Part shown: one piece after another, positions 15,001 to 25,037 of the stretch
How the letters are laid out: every line of letters begins with the position of its first letter
How positions within the stretch are numbered: position 1 is the first letter of the stretch
NCBI RefSeq assembly: GCF_019649055.1
Contig: NW_026570410.1
Span: 1 to 64,000, forward strand
DNA: 64,000 nt
Origin: Paramacrobiotus metropolitanus
Taxonomy: Eukaryota; Tardigrada; Eutardigrada; Parachela; Macrobiotidae
Direction: 5' to 3'
Program-made: the position numbers and the translations under genes
Notes under the pieces: model-generated
The model's database searches: none
Told to the model about the DNA's origin: nothing
What the model saw: only the letters and a program-made list of their open reading frames with translations

Positions 15001-18000
15001 TGAACAAAATCCGGTTTTGTGCTATACCATCCTCTTCCATACGATTGTTCGGTGCAATTCTACGTTGCTCTAGGTAGTTAAAAGCGGTTCAAACTGTTTC
15101 TGATCTCACGATAATTACCGTTGACGTGCAAAACATTTCGTCCTTCTAATCCCATGTATGAACGTAATCCTCCACGTTGCTCTAGGCAGCTACAAAAGAT
15201 TCACACTATTAGCAACCTCACGGTACATACCGTGACTGGCTTACAAACAGTTCTGTCTGTTATCATAAGCTGAAATCCGTATTAACGTAACTGATCTTTG
15301 GACAAACAATTTTGCCACTGCCATCGATTCAAAAATATAAAGAACTCGGTTCAATCTTTCGAGATTTTACTCGCTCAGCAAAATAGTGGTCATCTGAACA
15401 ACTTTTAAAAAAAGTCATTTTTTTGAAAAAAACCTGACTATATATAGTCTTTAAAAATCTGGTAAAAAGGCCAAAAAATTAAATCGAATGAAATGACTGA
15501 GAATTTATTCGGCTTAATTTAAGTAACAAAAGTAAGCAAGTCAATCTACGACCGTAGATAAGCGGACCTGAATATGATATCATACAATAACGATCATATA
15601 TTTCCATGGATATTAGCTGGTCAGTTCTAGAACATTCCATCATGAAGAATGGAGCTGTTTCGTGCTGGCCTAGCTGGCCACAAACAGGACACATCATTTG
15701 CAAGCACGCGATATACATCCGTTGGCGCCACTGAACAATTCTTTTCGCAATCACATGTTTGAACAAAATCCGGTTTTGTGCTATACCATCCTCTTCCATA
15801 CGATTGTTCGGTGCAATTCTACGTTGCTCTAGGTAGTTAAAAGCGGTTCAAACTGTTTCTGATCTCACGATAATTACCGTTGACGTGCAAAACATTTCGT
15901 CCTTCTAATCCCATGTATGAACGTAATCCTCCACGTTGCTCTAGGCAGCTACAAAGATTCACACTATTAGCAACCTCACGGTACATACCGTGACTGGCTT
16001 ACAAACAGTTCTGTCTGTTATCATAAGCTGAAATCCGTATTAACGTAACTGATCTTTGGACAAACAATTTTGCCACTGCCATCGATTCAAAAATATAAAG
16101 AACTCGGTTCAATCTTTCGAGATTTTACTCGCTCAGCAAAATAGTGGTCATCTGAACAACTTTTAAAAAAAGTCATTTTTTTGAAAAAAACCTGACTATA
16201 TATAGCCTTTAAAAATCTGGTAAAAAGGCCGAAAAATTAAATCGAATGAAATGACTGAGAATTTATTCGGCTTAATTTAAGTAACAAAAGTAAGCAAGTC
16301 AATCTACGACCGTAGATAAGCGGACTTGAATATGATATCATACAATAACGATCATATATTTCCATGGATATTAGCTGGTCAGTTCTAGAACATTCCATCA
16401 TGAAGAATGGAGCTGTTTCGTGCTGGCCTAGCTGGCCACAAACAGGACACTTCATTTGCAAGCACGCGATATACATCCGTTGGCGCCACTGAACAATTCT
16501 TTTCGCAATCACATGTTTGAACAAAATCCGGTTTTGTGCTATACCATCCTCTTCCATACGATTGTTCGGTGCAATTCTACGTTGCTCTAGGTAGTTAAAA
16601 GCGGTTCAAACTGTTTCTGATCTCACGATAATTACCGTTGACGTGCAAAACATTTCGTCCTTCTAATCCCATGTATGAACGTAATCCTCCACGTTGCTCT
16701 AGGCAGCTACAAAAGATTCACACTATTAGCAACCTCACGGTACATACCGTGACTGGCTTACAAACAGTTCTGTCTGTTATCATAAGCTGAAATCCGTATT
16801 AACGTAACTGATCTTTGGACAAACAATTTTGCCACTGCCATCGATTCAAAAATATAAAGAACTCGGTTCAATCTTTCGAGATTTTACTCGCTCAGCAAAA
16901 TAGTGGTCATCTGAACAACTTTTAAAAAAAGTCATTTTTTTGAAAAAACCTGACTATATATAGCCTTTAAAAATCTGGTAAAAAGGCCGAAAAATTAAAT
17001 CGAATGAAATGACTGAGAATTTATTCGGCTTAATTTAAGTAACAAAAGTAAGCAAGTCAATCTACGACCGTAGATAAGCGGACTTGAATATGATATCATA
17101 CAATAACGATCATATATTTCCATGGATATTAGCTGGTCAGTTCTAGAACATTCCATCATGAAGAATGGAGCTGTTTCGTGCTGGCCTAGCTGGCCACAAA
17201 CAGGACACATCATTTGCAAGCACGCGATATACATCCGTTGGCGCCACTGAACAATTCTTTTCGCAATCACATGTTTGAACAAAATCCGGTTTTGTGCTAT
17301 ACCATCCTCTTCCATACGATTGTTCGGTGCAATTCTACGTTGCTCTAGGTAGTTAAAAGCGGTTCAAACTGTTTCTGATCTCACGATAATTACCGTTGAC
17401 GTGCAAAACATTTCGTCCTTCTAATCCCATGTATGAACGTAATCCTCCACGTTGCTCTAGGCAGCTACAAAAGATTCACACTATTAGCAACCTCACGGTA
17501 CATACCGTGACTGGCTTACAAACAGTTCTGTCTGTTATCATAAGCTGAAATCCGTATTAACGTAACTGATCTTTGGACAAACAATTTTGCCACTGCCATC
17601 GATTCAAAAATATAAAGAACTCAGTTCAATCTTTCGAGATTTTACTCGCTCAGCAAAATAGTGGTCATCTGAACAACTTTTAAAAAAAGTCATTTTTTTG
17701 AAAAAAACCTGACTATATATAGCCTTTAAAAATCTGGTAAAAAGGCCGAAAAATTAAATCGAATGAAATGACTGAGAATTTATTCGGCTTAATTTAAGTA
17801 ACAAAAGTAAGCAAGTCAATCTACGACCGTAGATAAGCGGACTTGAATATGATATCATACAATAACGATCATATATTTCCATGGATATTAGCTGGTCAGT
17901 TCTAGAACATTCCATCATGAAGAATGGAGCTGTTTCGTGCTGGCCTAGCTGGCCACAAACAGGACACTTCATTTGCAAGCACGCGATATACATCCGTTGG

Positions 18001-20916
18001 CGCCACTGAACAATTCTTTTTCGCAATCACATGTTTGAACAAAATCCGGTTTTGTGCTATACCATCCTCTTCCATACGATTGTTCGGTGCAATTCTACGT
18101 TGCTCTAGGTAGTTAAAAGCGGTTCAAACTGTTTCTGATCTCACGATAATTACCGTTGACGTGCAAAACATTTCGTCCTTCTAATCCCATGTATGAACGT
18201 AATCCTCCACGTTGCTCTAGGCAGCTACAAAAGATTCACACTATTAGCAACCTCACGGTACATACCGTGACTGGCTTACAAACAGTTCTGTCTGTTATCA
18301 TAAGCTGAAATCCGTATTAACGTAACTGATCTTTGGACAAACAATTTTGCCACTGCCATCGATTCAAAAATATAAAGAACTCGGTTCAATCTTTCGAGAT
18401 TTTACTCGCTCAGCAAAATAGTGGTCATCTGAACAACTTTTAAAAAAAGTCATTTTTTGGAAAAAACCTGACTATAGCCTTTAAAAATCTGGTAAAAAGG
18501 CTGAAAAATTAAATCGAATGAAATGAATGCAAATTTTTTTGGCTTAATTTAAGTAACCAAAGTAAGCAATTCAATCTACGACCGTAGATAAGCGGACCTG
18601 AATATGATATCATACAATAACGATCATATATTTCCATGGATATTAGCTGGTCAGTTCTAGAACATTCCATCATGAAGAATGGAGCTGTTTCGTGCTGGCC
18701 TAGCTGGCCACAAACAGGACACATCATTTGCAAGCACGCGATATACATCCGTTGGCGCCACTGAACAATTCTTTTCGCAATCACATGTTTGAACAAAATC
18801 CGGTTTTGTGCTATACCATCCTCTTCCATACGATTGTTCGGTGCAATTCTACGTTGCTCTAGGTAGTTAAAAGCGGTTCAAACTGTTTCTGATCTCACGA
18901 TAATTACCGTTGACGTGCAAAACATTTCGTCCTTCTAATCCCATGTATGAACGTAATCCTCCACGTTGCTCTAGGCAGCTACAAAAGATTCACACTATTA
19001 GCAACCTCACGGTACATACCGTGACTGGCTTACAAACAGTTCTGTCTGTTATCATAAGCTGAAATCCGTATTAACGTAACTGATCTTTGGACAAACAATT
19101 TTGCCACTGCCATCGATTCAAAAATATAAAGAACTCGGTTCAATCTTTCGAGATTTCATCTGAAGATTTTTTACTCGCAAAGCAAAATAGTGGTCATCTG
19201 AACAACTTTTAAAAAAAGTCATTTTTTTGAAAAAACCTGACTATATATAGCCTTTAAAAATCTGGTAAAGGCCGAAAAATTAAATCGAATGAAATGACTG
19301 AGAATTTATTCGGCTTAATTTAAGTAACAAAAGTAAGCAAGTCAATCTACGACCGTAGATAAGCGGACTTGAATATGATATCATACAATAACGATCATAT
19401 ATTTCCATGGATATTAGCTGGTCAGTTCTAGAACATTCCATCATGAAGAATGGAGCTGTTTCGTGCTGGCCTAGCTGGCCACAAACAGGACACTTCATTT
19501 GCAAGCACGCGATATACATCCGTTGGCGCCACTGAACAATTCTTTTTCGCAATCACATGTTTGAACAAAATCCGGTTTTGTGCTATACCATCCTCTTCCA
19601 TACGATTGTTCGGTGCAATTCTACGTTGCTCTAGGTAGTTAAAAGCGGTTCAAACTGTTTCTGATCTCACGATAATTACCGTTGACGTGCAAAACATTTC
19701 GTCCTTCTAATCCCATGTATGAACGTAATCCTCCACGTTGCTCTAGGCAGCTACAAAAGATTCACACTATTAGCAACCTCACGGTACATACCGTGACTGG
19801 CTTACAAACAGTTCTGTCTGTTATCATAAGCTGAAATCCGTATTAACGTAACTGATCTTTGGACAAACAATTTTGCCACTGCCATCGATTCAAAAATATA
19901 AAGAACTCGGTTCAATCTTTCGAGATTTTACTCGCTCAGCAAAATAGTGGTCATCTGAACAACTTTTAAAAAAAGTCATTTTTTTGGAAAAAACCTGACT
20001 ATAGCCTTTAAAAATCTGGTAAAAAGGCTGAAAAATTAAATCGAATGAAATGACTGAGAATTTATTCGGCTTAATTTAAGTAACAAAAGTAAGCAAGTCA
20101 ATCTACGACCGTAGATAAGCGGACTTGAATATGATATCATACAATAACGATCATATATTTCCATGGATATTAGCTGGTCAGTTCTAGAACATTCCATCAT
20201 GAAGAATGGAGCTGTTTCGTGCTGGCCTAGCTGGCCACAAACAGGACACATCATTTGCAAGCACGCGATATACATCCGTTGGCGCCACTGAACAATTCTT
20301 TTTCGCAATCACATGTTTGAACAAAATCCGGTTTTGTGCTATACCATCCTCTTCCATACGATTGTTCGGTGCAATTCTACGTTGCTCTAGGTAGTTAAAA
20401 GCGGTTCAAACTGTTTCTGATCTCACGATAATTACCGTTGACGTGCAAAACATTTCGTCCTTCTAATCCCATGTATGAACGTAATCCTCCACGTTGCTCT
20501 AGGCAGCTACAAAAGATTCACACTATTAGCAACCTCACGGTACATACCGTGACTGGCTTACAAACAGTTCTGTCTGTTATCATAAGCTGAAATCCGTATT
20601 AACGTAACTGATCTTTGGACAAACAATTTTGCCACTGCCATCGATTCAAAAATATAAAGAACTCGGTTCAATCTTTCGAGATTTTACTCGCTCAGCAAAA
20701 TAGTGGTCATCTGAACAACTTTTAAAAAAAGTCATTTTTTTGAAAAAAACCTGACTATATATAGCCTTTAAAAATCTGGTAAAAAGGCCGAAAAATTAAA
20801 TCGAATGAAATGACTGAGAATTTATTCGGCTTAATTTAAGTAACAAAAGTAAGCAAGTCAATCTACGACCGTAGATAAGCGGACTTGAATATGATATCGT
20901 ACAATAACGGTTATAT
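1..20916. repeat. Satellite array, ~755-bp unit, 27 full copies plus one truncated
   Basis: Head-to-tail repeats. Using the motif AAAGCGGTTCAAACTG as phase, units start at 1, 751, 1500, 2248, 3001, 3754, 4508, 5261, 6016, 6772, 7528, 8284, 9038, 9793, 10551, 11308, 12062, 12817, 13564, 14322, 15081, 15840, 16598, 17356, 18116, 18870, 19642 and 20398; the last is cut at about 20,916. Unit length is 747-760 bp except unit 26 (772 bp), which has a small insertion near 19,155-19,180. Copies are nearly identical and differ mostly in A/T homopolymer lengths and in one variable block at the 3' end of the internal ORF. The unit contains short palindromes such as TCACGGTACATACCGTGA and CTACGACCGTAG. 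No second array or telomeric repeat is visible. The window opens inside the array, so its true length is unknown. It could be a centromeric, subtelomeric or dispersed satellite. Confidence 0.98.
4900..5220 (-). other. Representative minus-strand ORF carried by every satellite unit (106 codons)
   Basis: Each of the 27 full units has this minus-strand reading frame; this copy is given as the example. It starts MEEDGIAQNRILFKH and contains a CPVCG motif followed by a histidine and another cysteine (C-x2-C-x5-H-x9-C), a weak zinc-binding look. In 15 units a T4 run after ACAATTC keeps the upstream ATG in frame. In 12 units the run is T5, which breaks the first ~16 codons and leaves a 90-codon frame without a good ATG. 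The C-terminus comes in two main versions (ending NLHSFHSI or NSQSFHSI). I do not recognise the protein. Because satellites are homogenised, an open frame in every copy is not by itself evidence of selection. It may be a fossil of the sequence from which the repeat arose. Confidence 0.25.
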
Positions 20917-20945
20917 TGGTTGTTTCTACACGGACGCGCCGTGTC

Positions 20946-20983
20946 TATATAAGTCCGTGAGTGGCAGTACTTTGATCATCAGT
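20946..20983 (+). promoter_or_regulatory. Candidate core promoter (TATA box and TCAGT initiator)
   Basis: Just outside the broken end of the satellite, TATATAAG (20946-20953) is followed at about 30-35 bp by TCAGT (20979-20983), the arthropod-type initiator. The spacing suits a Pol II core promoter reading right. What it would drive is unclear: downstream lies the small Gln-rich ORF at 21289-21549. It could also be a remnant of a transposable-element promoter. Confidence 0.3.
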
Positions 20984-21288
20984 TCTCTCATTATGAGTTT
21001 TGGCAGTTTCGGAGTTTCTAATTAAAATATCGTCGGAGATGCAGTTCTCGCTTCGCGTAGATTCGTAGACTTAGTTATGGAACATTGAGATATTAGCTCA
21101 TACTCTGTCGTTGAGTTAGGTCGGTAGGATAGATTATTGCGGTAATTATTCCTATCGTACTGATCTCTTCGTCATCGGATTTGACACTACGTTAGCAAAT
21201 CGAATAATCAAATCGGCAACTGGAATAAATGCGCTAGCTGCTGCCGTCTTCGACTCAGCATCCGCCACCAACGGTGCAGCCAGGATCC

Positions 21289-21549
21289 ATGGGTGTTCCT
21301 CTTTATAAGCAACAGCTGCCTGGGAAATTAAGCGCTCCTGTATACAGGACGACGGCGATAGCGGCGCCGGCGTTCCAGTCAGCCCAGATGACATATCTGC
21401 AGCAGCCAGATAACCAGCAGCCGTTGATGTACTGGTCCGGACGAATATGTGCTTCGGTGCAGCAAGGACAGTTGAGCGGCCAGATGGAGTCCGTCCAGCA
21501 GACATTCGGCAGCCAGGGCATGGTTACAAAATACCTTAACGTCCAGTAA
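21289..21549 (+). CDS. Hypothetical Gln/Pro-rich ORF, 86 aa
   Basis: ATG-initiated frame (MGVPLYKQQLPGKLSAPVY...) ending at TAA, rich in Q, P and S. It lies about 300 bp downstream of the TATA/initiator pair. The overlapping minus strand is also open for 117 codons and is Ala/Ser-rich, so base composition alone could explain either frame. No family recognised. It could be a fragment of a decayed element or an exon of an unknown gene. Confidence 0.15.
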   Translation: MGVPLYKQQLPGKLSAPVYRTTAIAAPAFQSAQMTYLQQPDNQQPLMYWSGRICASVQQGQLSGQMESVQQTFGSQGMVTKYLNVQ

Positions 21550-21836
21550 CTGCAGGTGGCTTACTCGACCGACGACCTGTACAAACCACTGGACATAATG
21601 GCGCGGGATGGACAAAGACGACGCTAGGCGGCATGCTTGCGCTTTTGAAGCGGTTCTTGGCGCCGGGTGGCTGGGGTTCCCCGACTGCCGGGATGGCGAA
21701 ATTGACCACGCGGTATTTCTGGTACCAGATGTGGGCTCAGGCGAAAGTTTATATTCGGGAACAGTGATGGGTACAATGGACATGGCCCTAAGTATCCTCG
21801 GCTCGGCGCCTAGTTCTGAGACGTCGGCTGGCTGGG

Positions 21837-22170
21837 CTAAAGAATGGTCCGGTTGACACGGACGGTTGAGTCTGAGTGGCGGGCGTCACTATGTTCTATT
21901 GACCCATAGTTGCCGATGCGGTGACCCTGATTGGTGGTGACAGCAGCGTTACTGTCGCAGTTGATGATCCCTGGTTCACTGAACTCAAGGGCGTCGGTAT
22001 GGTCGGCGGTTGTCCCGTTGATGGCTCCGTTTGGAACCATTGACGTGGTAACGTTGATGATGATACACTGGCTGCTGGTAGAACCGTTGGTCCTGCCGCA
22101 GGGCCTCGTTGACTTTTTCTTGTCGACGTTGTGTATCCGAGTCCGGAAAGGTCGGTGGTTCTGCGGACAT
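21837..22170 (-). pseudogene. Broken minus-strand ORF fragments, polar and Gln/His-rich
   Basis: An ATG at 22170 (strand -) opens a 61-codon polar frame (MSAEPPTFPDSDTQRRQEK..., then a QQPVYHHQRYH stretch). An overlapping frame, 22040-21837, continues with similarly polar sequence. Together they look like one coding sequence broken by an indel near 22,030. It lies directly downstream, on the same strand, of the coiled-coil fragments at 22407-22978, from which it is separated by a MITE and an in-frame TAG. No family recognised; a decayed gag-like protein is possible but unproven. Confidence 0.25.
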
Positions 22171-22196
22171 CTCGAAATGTAAATTCTAGAGATGTA

Positions 22197-22406
22197 CTGT
22201 ACTGCTACCCTGCACTTGTCCAGACTTTTGTACGGTTTGAGCCTACTGCACTGTAGTCGAGTGAGAGCTAAAGCCGCTCACGTTCAGTCAGCTGCCTGCT
22301 CTCTGCACGCAGTTGCAGGCCGTGTATGTGAATCGTGAATGGGCTCATACAACGTACGTGCGCCTGCACTGCAAAATAAATGGACAAGTGCAGGGTAGCA
22401 GTACAG
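22197..22406. mobile_element. MITE with 26-bp perfect terminal inverted repeats and TA target duplication
   Basis: The 26-bp ends are perfect inverted copies (left 22197-22222, right 22381-22406), starting CTGTACTGCTACCCTGCAC. They enclose 158 bp with no coding capacity. The dinucleotide TA flanks each end (22195-22196 and 22407-22408), as expected for Tc1/mariner-type insertion. The total length of 210 bp suits a non-autonomous MITE. It sits inside the degenerate minus-strand ORF region, so it inserted after that sequence was in place. Perfect TIRs suggest a fairly recent insertion. Confidence 0.8.
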
Positions 22407-22978
22407 TAATTTTTTCGCATCTAAGCAGGCGTTCTCCGTGCTTAGCCTTTCCAGGTCCTCGTTAAGTTCAGTAATACGTTGGGTGGCCGCCTGGTAGCCT
22501 TTGACCAGGCCGGCATTGCTGGGCTGCAATTTGATGATCCGGTTGTGTTGGCCCTGAATCACCTGTTTGGCTTGGCTGAAGGCCGGCTCAAAGGACAAAA
22601 TTCTGTTGCCCAACGGCGCTGTTTTGCACAAGTTGGGCTCAAATCGTTGATTCGGTCCTGAGCTGGCTCGGGAGGGCAGCGATCTGCTGCTGTAGTTGCA
22701 CGATCTGTGCTGCCTTCTGTTCAACCGTTTGGTCCAATAGTCCTCCTTGTTGGGTCACCCGGACGAGAGTTTGATGATTCTCATACAGCAGGTGAAATCC
22801 GTTGCGCAAGCGGTAAATCTCGTCCTGCAGCTTGGACATGTCATCGATAAGACGATCGTTTTCTGTCTGAAGTTGGTCCGCCTCAGAGTCAGTTTCGTCG
22901 ATGATGATTCGACTTCCCGCCAGCCGAGCAAACAGTTTGTTTGTCTGTTGAGGGTTTATACCGGGCCCGCATTTTATA
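22407..22978 (-). pseudogene. Coiled-coil protein fragment in two frames (frameshifted)
   Basis: On the minus strand a frame open from about 22,978 reads into a heptad-rich stretch (SEADQLQTENDRLIDDMSK, then LRNGFHLLYENHQTLV and QIVQLQQQIAALPSQLR). At about 22,655 the coiled-coil character jumps to another frame that runs to the MITE border, including QRITELNEDLERLSTENACL. The pattern is a long coiled coil with one frame break and an interrupting MITE. Upstream on this strand are two TATA-like sites (CTATAAAAT, GTATAAA) near 22,960-22,980. I do not recognise the protein. Similar coiled coils occur in gag proteins of some retrotransposons and in host proteins. Confidence 0.35.
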
Positions 22979-23211
22979 GCATTTTTTTAGCATTTTATAA
23001 TTATTTTGTAAGTGAGTTGCCGCGACTTCAAAACAATCGTTGGAATTTATTGGCAATTCCCTGCATCTGACCTTGGAGTTTATTATACAACATTCTCAAC
23101 GGGAACAGCGCGAGAGAGATGGATACGAGCAGTTTATAATGTTTTACCGGCGCACTCCCGTTTGTATTTCTATCCAATGTCACTGGTGAAGTTAACAACT
23201 GAATATTTGCA

Positions 23212-23215
23212 CTGG
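23212..23215. repeat. Target-site duplication CTGG, left copy
   Basis: The 4-bp CTGG directly abuts the first base (TGTTACA) of the left LTR and matches the 4 bp after the right LTR. Four-base duplications are typical of gypsy/errantivirus integrases. Confidence 0.85.
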
Positions 23216-23587
23216 TGTTACATAATTTATGGCAGAGCGAAATAAACGGAAAAGGTCACGGCGGTGTAAGACCGGCCGGTTTCGTAGTCTAATATGTGGT
23301 GTTTACGGAAATATGCATAAACGGCAACGAACGAGACGGCAATTTCGAGTCAGGAATTGTTATTGAAGGAAATTAGGCTGCACGGCTGTGACTGTCTCAG
23401 AAAAGCGCAAAAACATCGGTATAAAAGAGCAACAAGTGGAACGGTATATCAGATAACGGCATGTACGGGCATATCGCCCTTAACAATCAGAAAGCGCATT
23501 TCATGAGAATCGGCACATACTAAGTGATTCAGGCATTGGGCAAGGGAAAAGTAGCGAGCCGAGCATCAGGACAAAGTACATGTAACA
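23216..23587 (-). repeat. 3' LTR (left copy), 372 bp
   Basis: Direct repeat of 36881-37252, with no difference found by eye. It begins TGTTACA and ends TGTAACA, a 7-bp inverted terminal repeat with the usual TG...CA ends. Because the element is on the minus strand this is the 3' LTR. The purine tract abuts its right edge. Confidence 0.97.
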
Positions 23588-23596
23588 CTTCTCTCC
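23588..23596 (-). promoter_or_regulatory. Polypurine tract next to the 3' LTR
   Basis: On the minus strand GGAGAGAAG directly precedes the TGTTACA of the 3' LTR. It is all purine, in the position used to prime plus-strand DNA synthesis in LTR retroelements. Its place fixes the element's orientation together with the PBS. Confidence 0.75.
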
Positions 23597-25037
23597 ATGA
23601 AAAAAGGACTGTCCGCAGTCCATAACTAATATAAGAAAAGCAGAAAAGCCAGTCAACCAGCAGTACAATAAAGCAGCTGTTTTTGCATTTTAAAATTTTC
23701 GAAACACATTCATGAAATAGCAAATAATAATATGCAAGTAATAGTTATACTTTATACGGTTAGAAGAAATACAGGTAATATAGCGGAATAATCTGAATTT
23801 TATTTTTGGAACGCTTTTAGGGAAAACCGGATTGAACCGAATTTTCATTTTATAAATGTTTTGGATTTTAAATTCTCTGACTCATTTTATAATAAATGCG
23901 GTTCAGTCGATGATATCTTTCGGTCGCTCTTGAACTTGAACTTTGATCAGCGGTTAACCGTACACCAAAACCACAACACCACACCGTATTTACGCAAATA
24001 AACAGACATTTCATTTCCTGAGGCAAAATCGACACAGTACAATTTATAAATATTAAGTCGCTGGTTTCAAACATTATTCATTCGCTTGTCTAAACACACG
24101 CCTCTTTTTCCCTTTTTTTTTTAATGCAGCTTTAGTGCATTCAGTCTACGATGCTAAACTCGTGTCTGGCTGGTAAAAATTTTTTTTCGTCTGCTGCAGT
24201 CGAGTCGCGCGTGTGCGATCTCGTACGAAATTTTGTTCTGTTTTTTTTTCTCAGCAATTTTCAATGCTGTTGCTTACGGGTTTTGGTCAGAGGCATTACA
24301 GCAAAAAATTTTTTTTTGCTGTTGCGGACAAGTTTTCTGCAGAGATTTCACAGCAGATGGTATTGCTGTTTCAGACAGGTTTTTGTACATCGATTCTAGA
24401 CTGCGTTAGTTGAGGTAATTTCGAAGCATGTGAGCGATTCTTCATTCGCGTAGACACTGTGCAAACAAACTGCTGCACCAGCTTATCCGTTAACTATATT
24501 TTTTTAAAATTCCAATATCTAATTTTGCCCCAGAAAATTTCGATCTCAGTCTATTCACACAAACACCATGCGCTACCCATGGTTGTAATGCAGGTCGTTT
24601 AATCTGATCACGCACTGTTCGTTGTGAGGCGGTAATGACTGATAAAAATCGGCGACCTAAAGCTTCAGGTAGCGAACCGTATATAACTGGGTTCGCTGGA
24701 GCGAACCTTAAAATTACTGGGTTCCCGGGGATAGAAACGGGTTTATCTCCAAGAACTTTTTTTTTGAAATTCAAACGAAAATTTGACAATTCTCGAAGGA
24801 AATTTCCTGACCAATATTTTTGATAAATTTTCCACAAAAAATAAAGCGATGCTTTTTACTGAAAAATTTAAGTAAAACCTGACCATGTTAAATTTGACGA
24901 AATACAAGCGAGAACCTGACTTGATTTGAATTGTCTTTGCAAAATATAAAAAACAAAAATCGCATAAAATACAATATTTTTGAAATTTTGCAATAGAAAT
25001 TTTTTTTAAGAAATTTTAATTAATTTGCTGGCTGACT
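23597..25037 (-). other. Long 3' non-coding segment of the retrotransposon
   Basis: About 1.4 kb between the envelope stop and the purine tract. It is AT-rich with many T and A runs and only short ORFs without recognisable content. It contains a perfect palindrome at 24690-24707 (GGTTCGCT-GG-AGCGAACC) followed by a GGGTTC-containing repeat region near 24,640-24,740. No gene supported. It may hold the 3' UTR and RNA-level signals. Confidence 0.6.

Noticed and set aside
2056-20394. Plus-strand 62-codon ORF repeated in T5 satellite units
   Set aside because: Antisense shadow of the longer minus-strand frame; it exists only in copies with the T5 run.
23421-23428. TATAAAAG on the plus strand inside the LTR, with AATAAA at about 23,243
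   Set aside because: The element is transcribed from the minus strand, and on the plus strand the two motifs are in the wrong order for an LTR.
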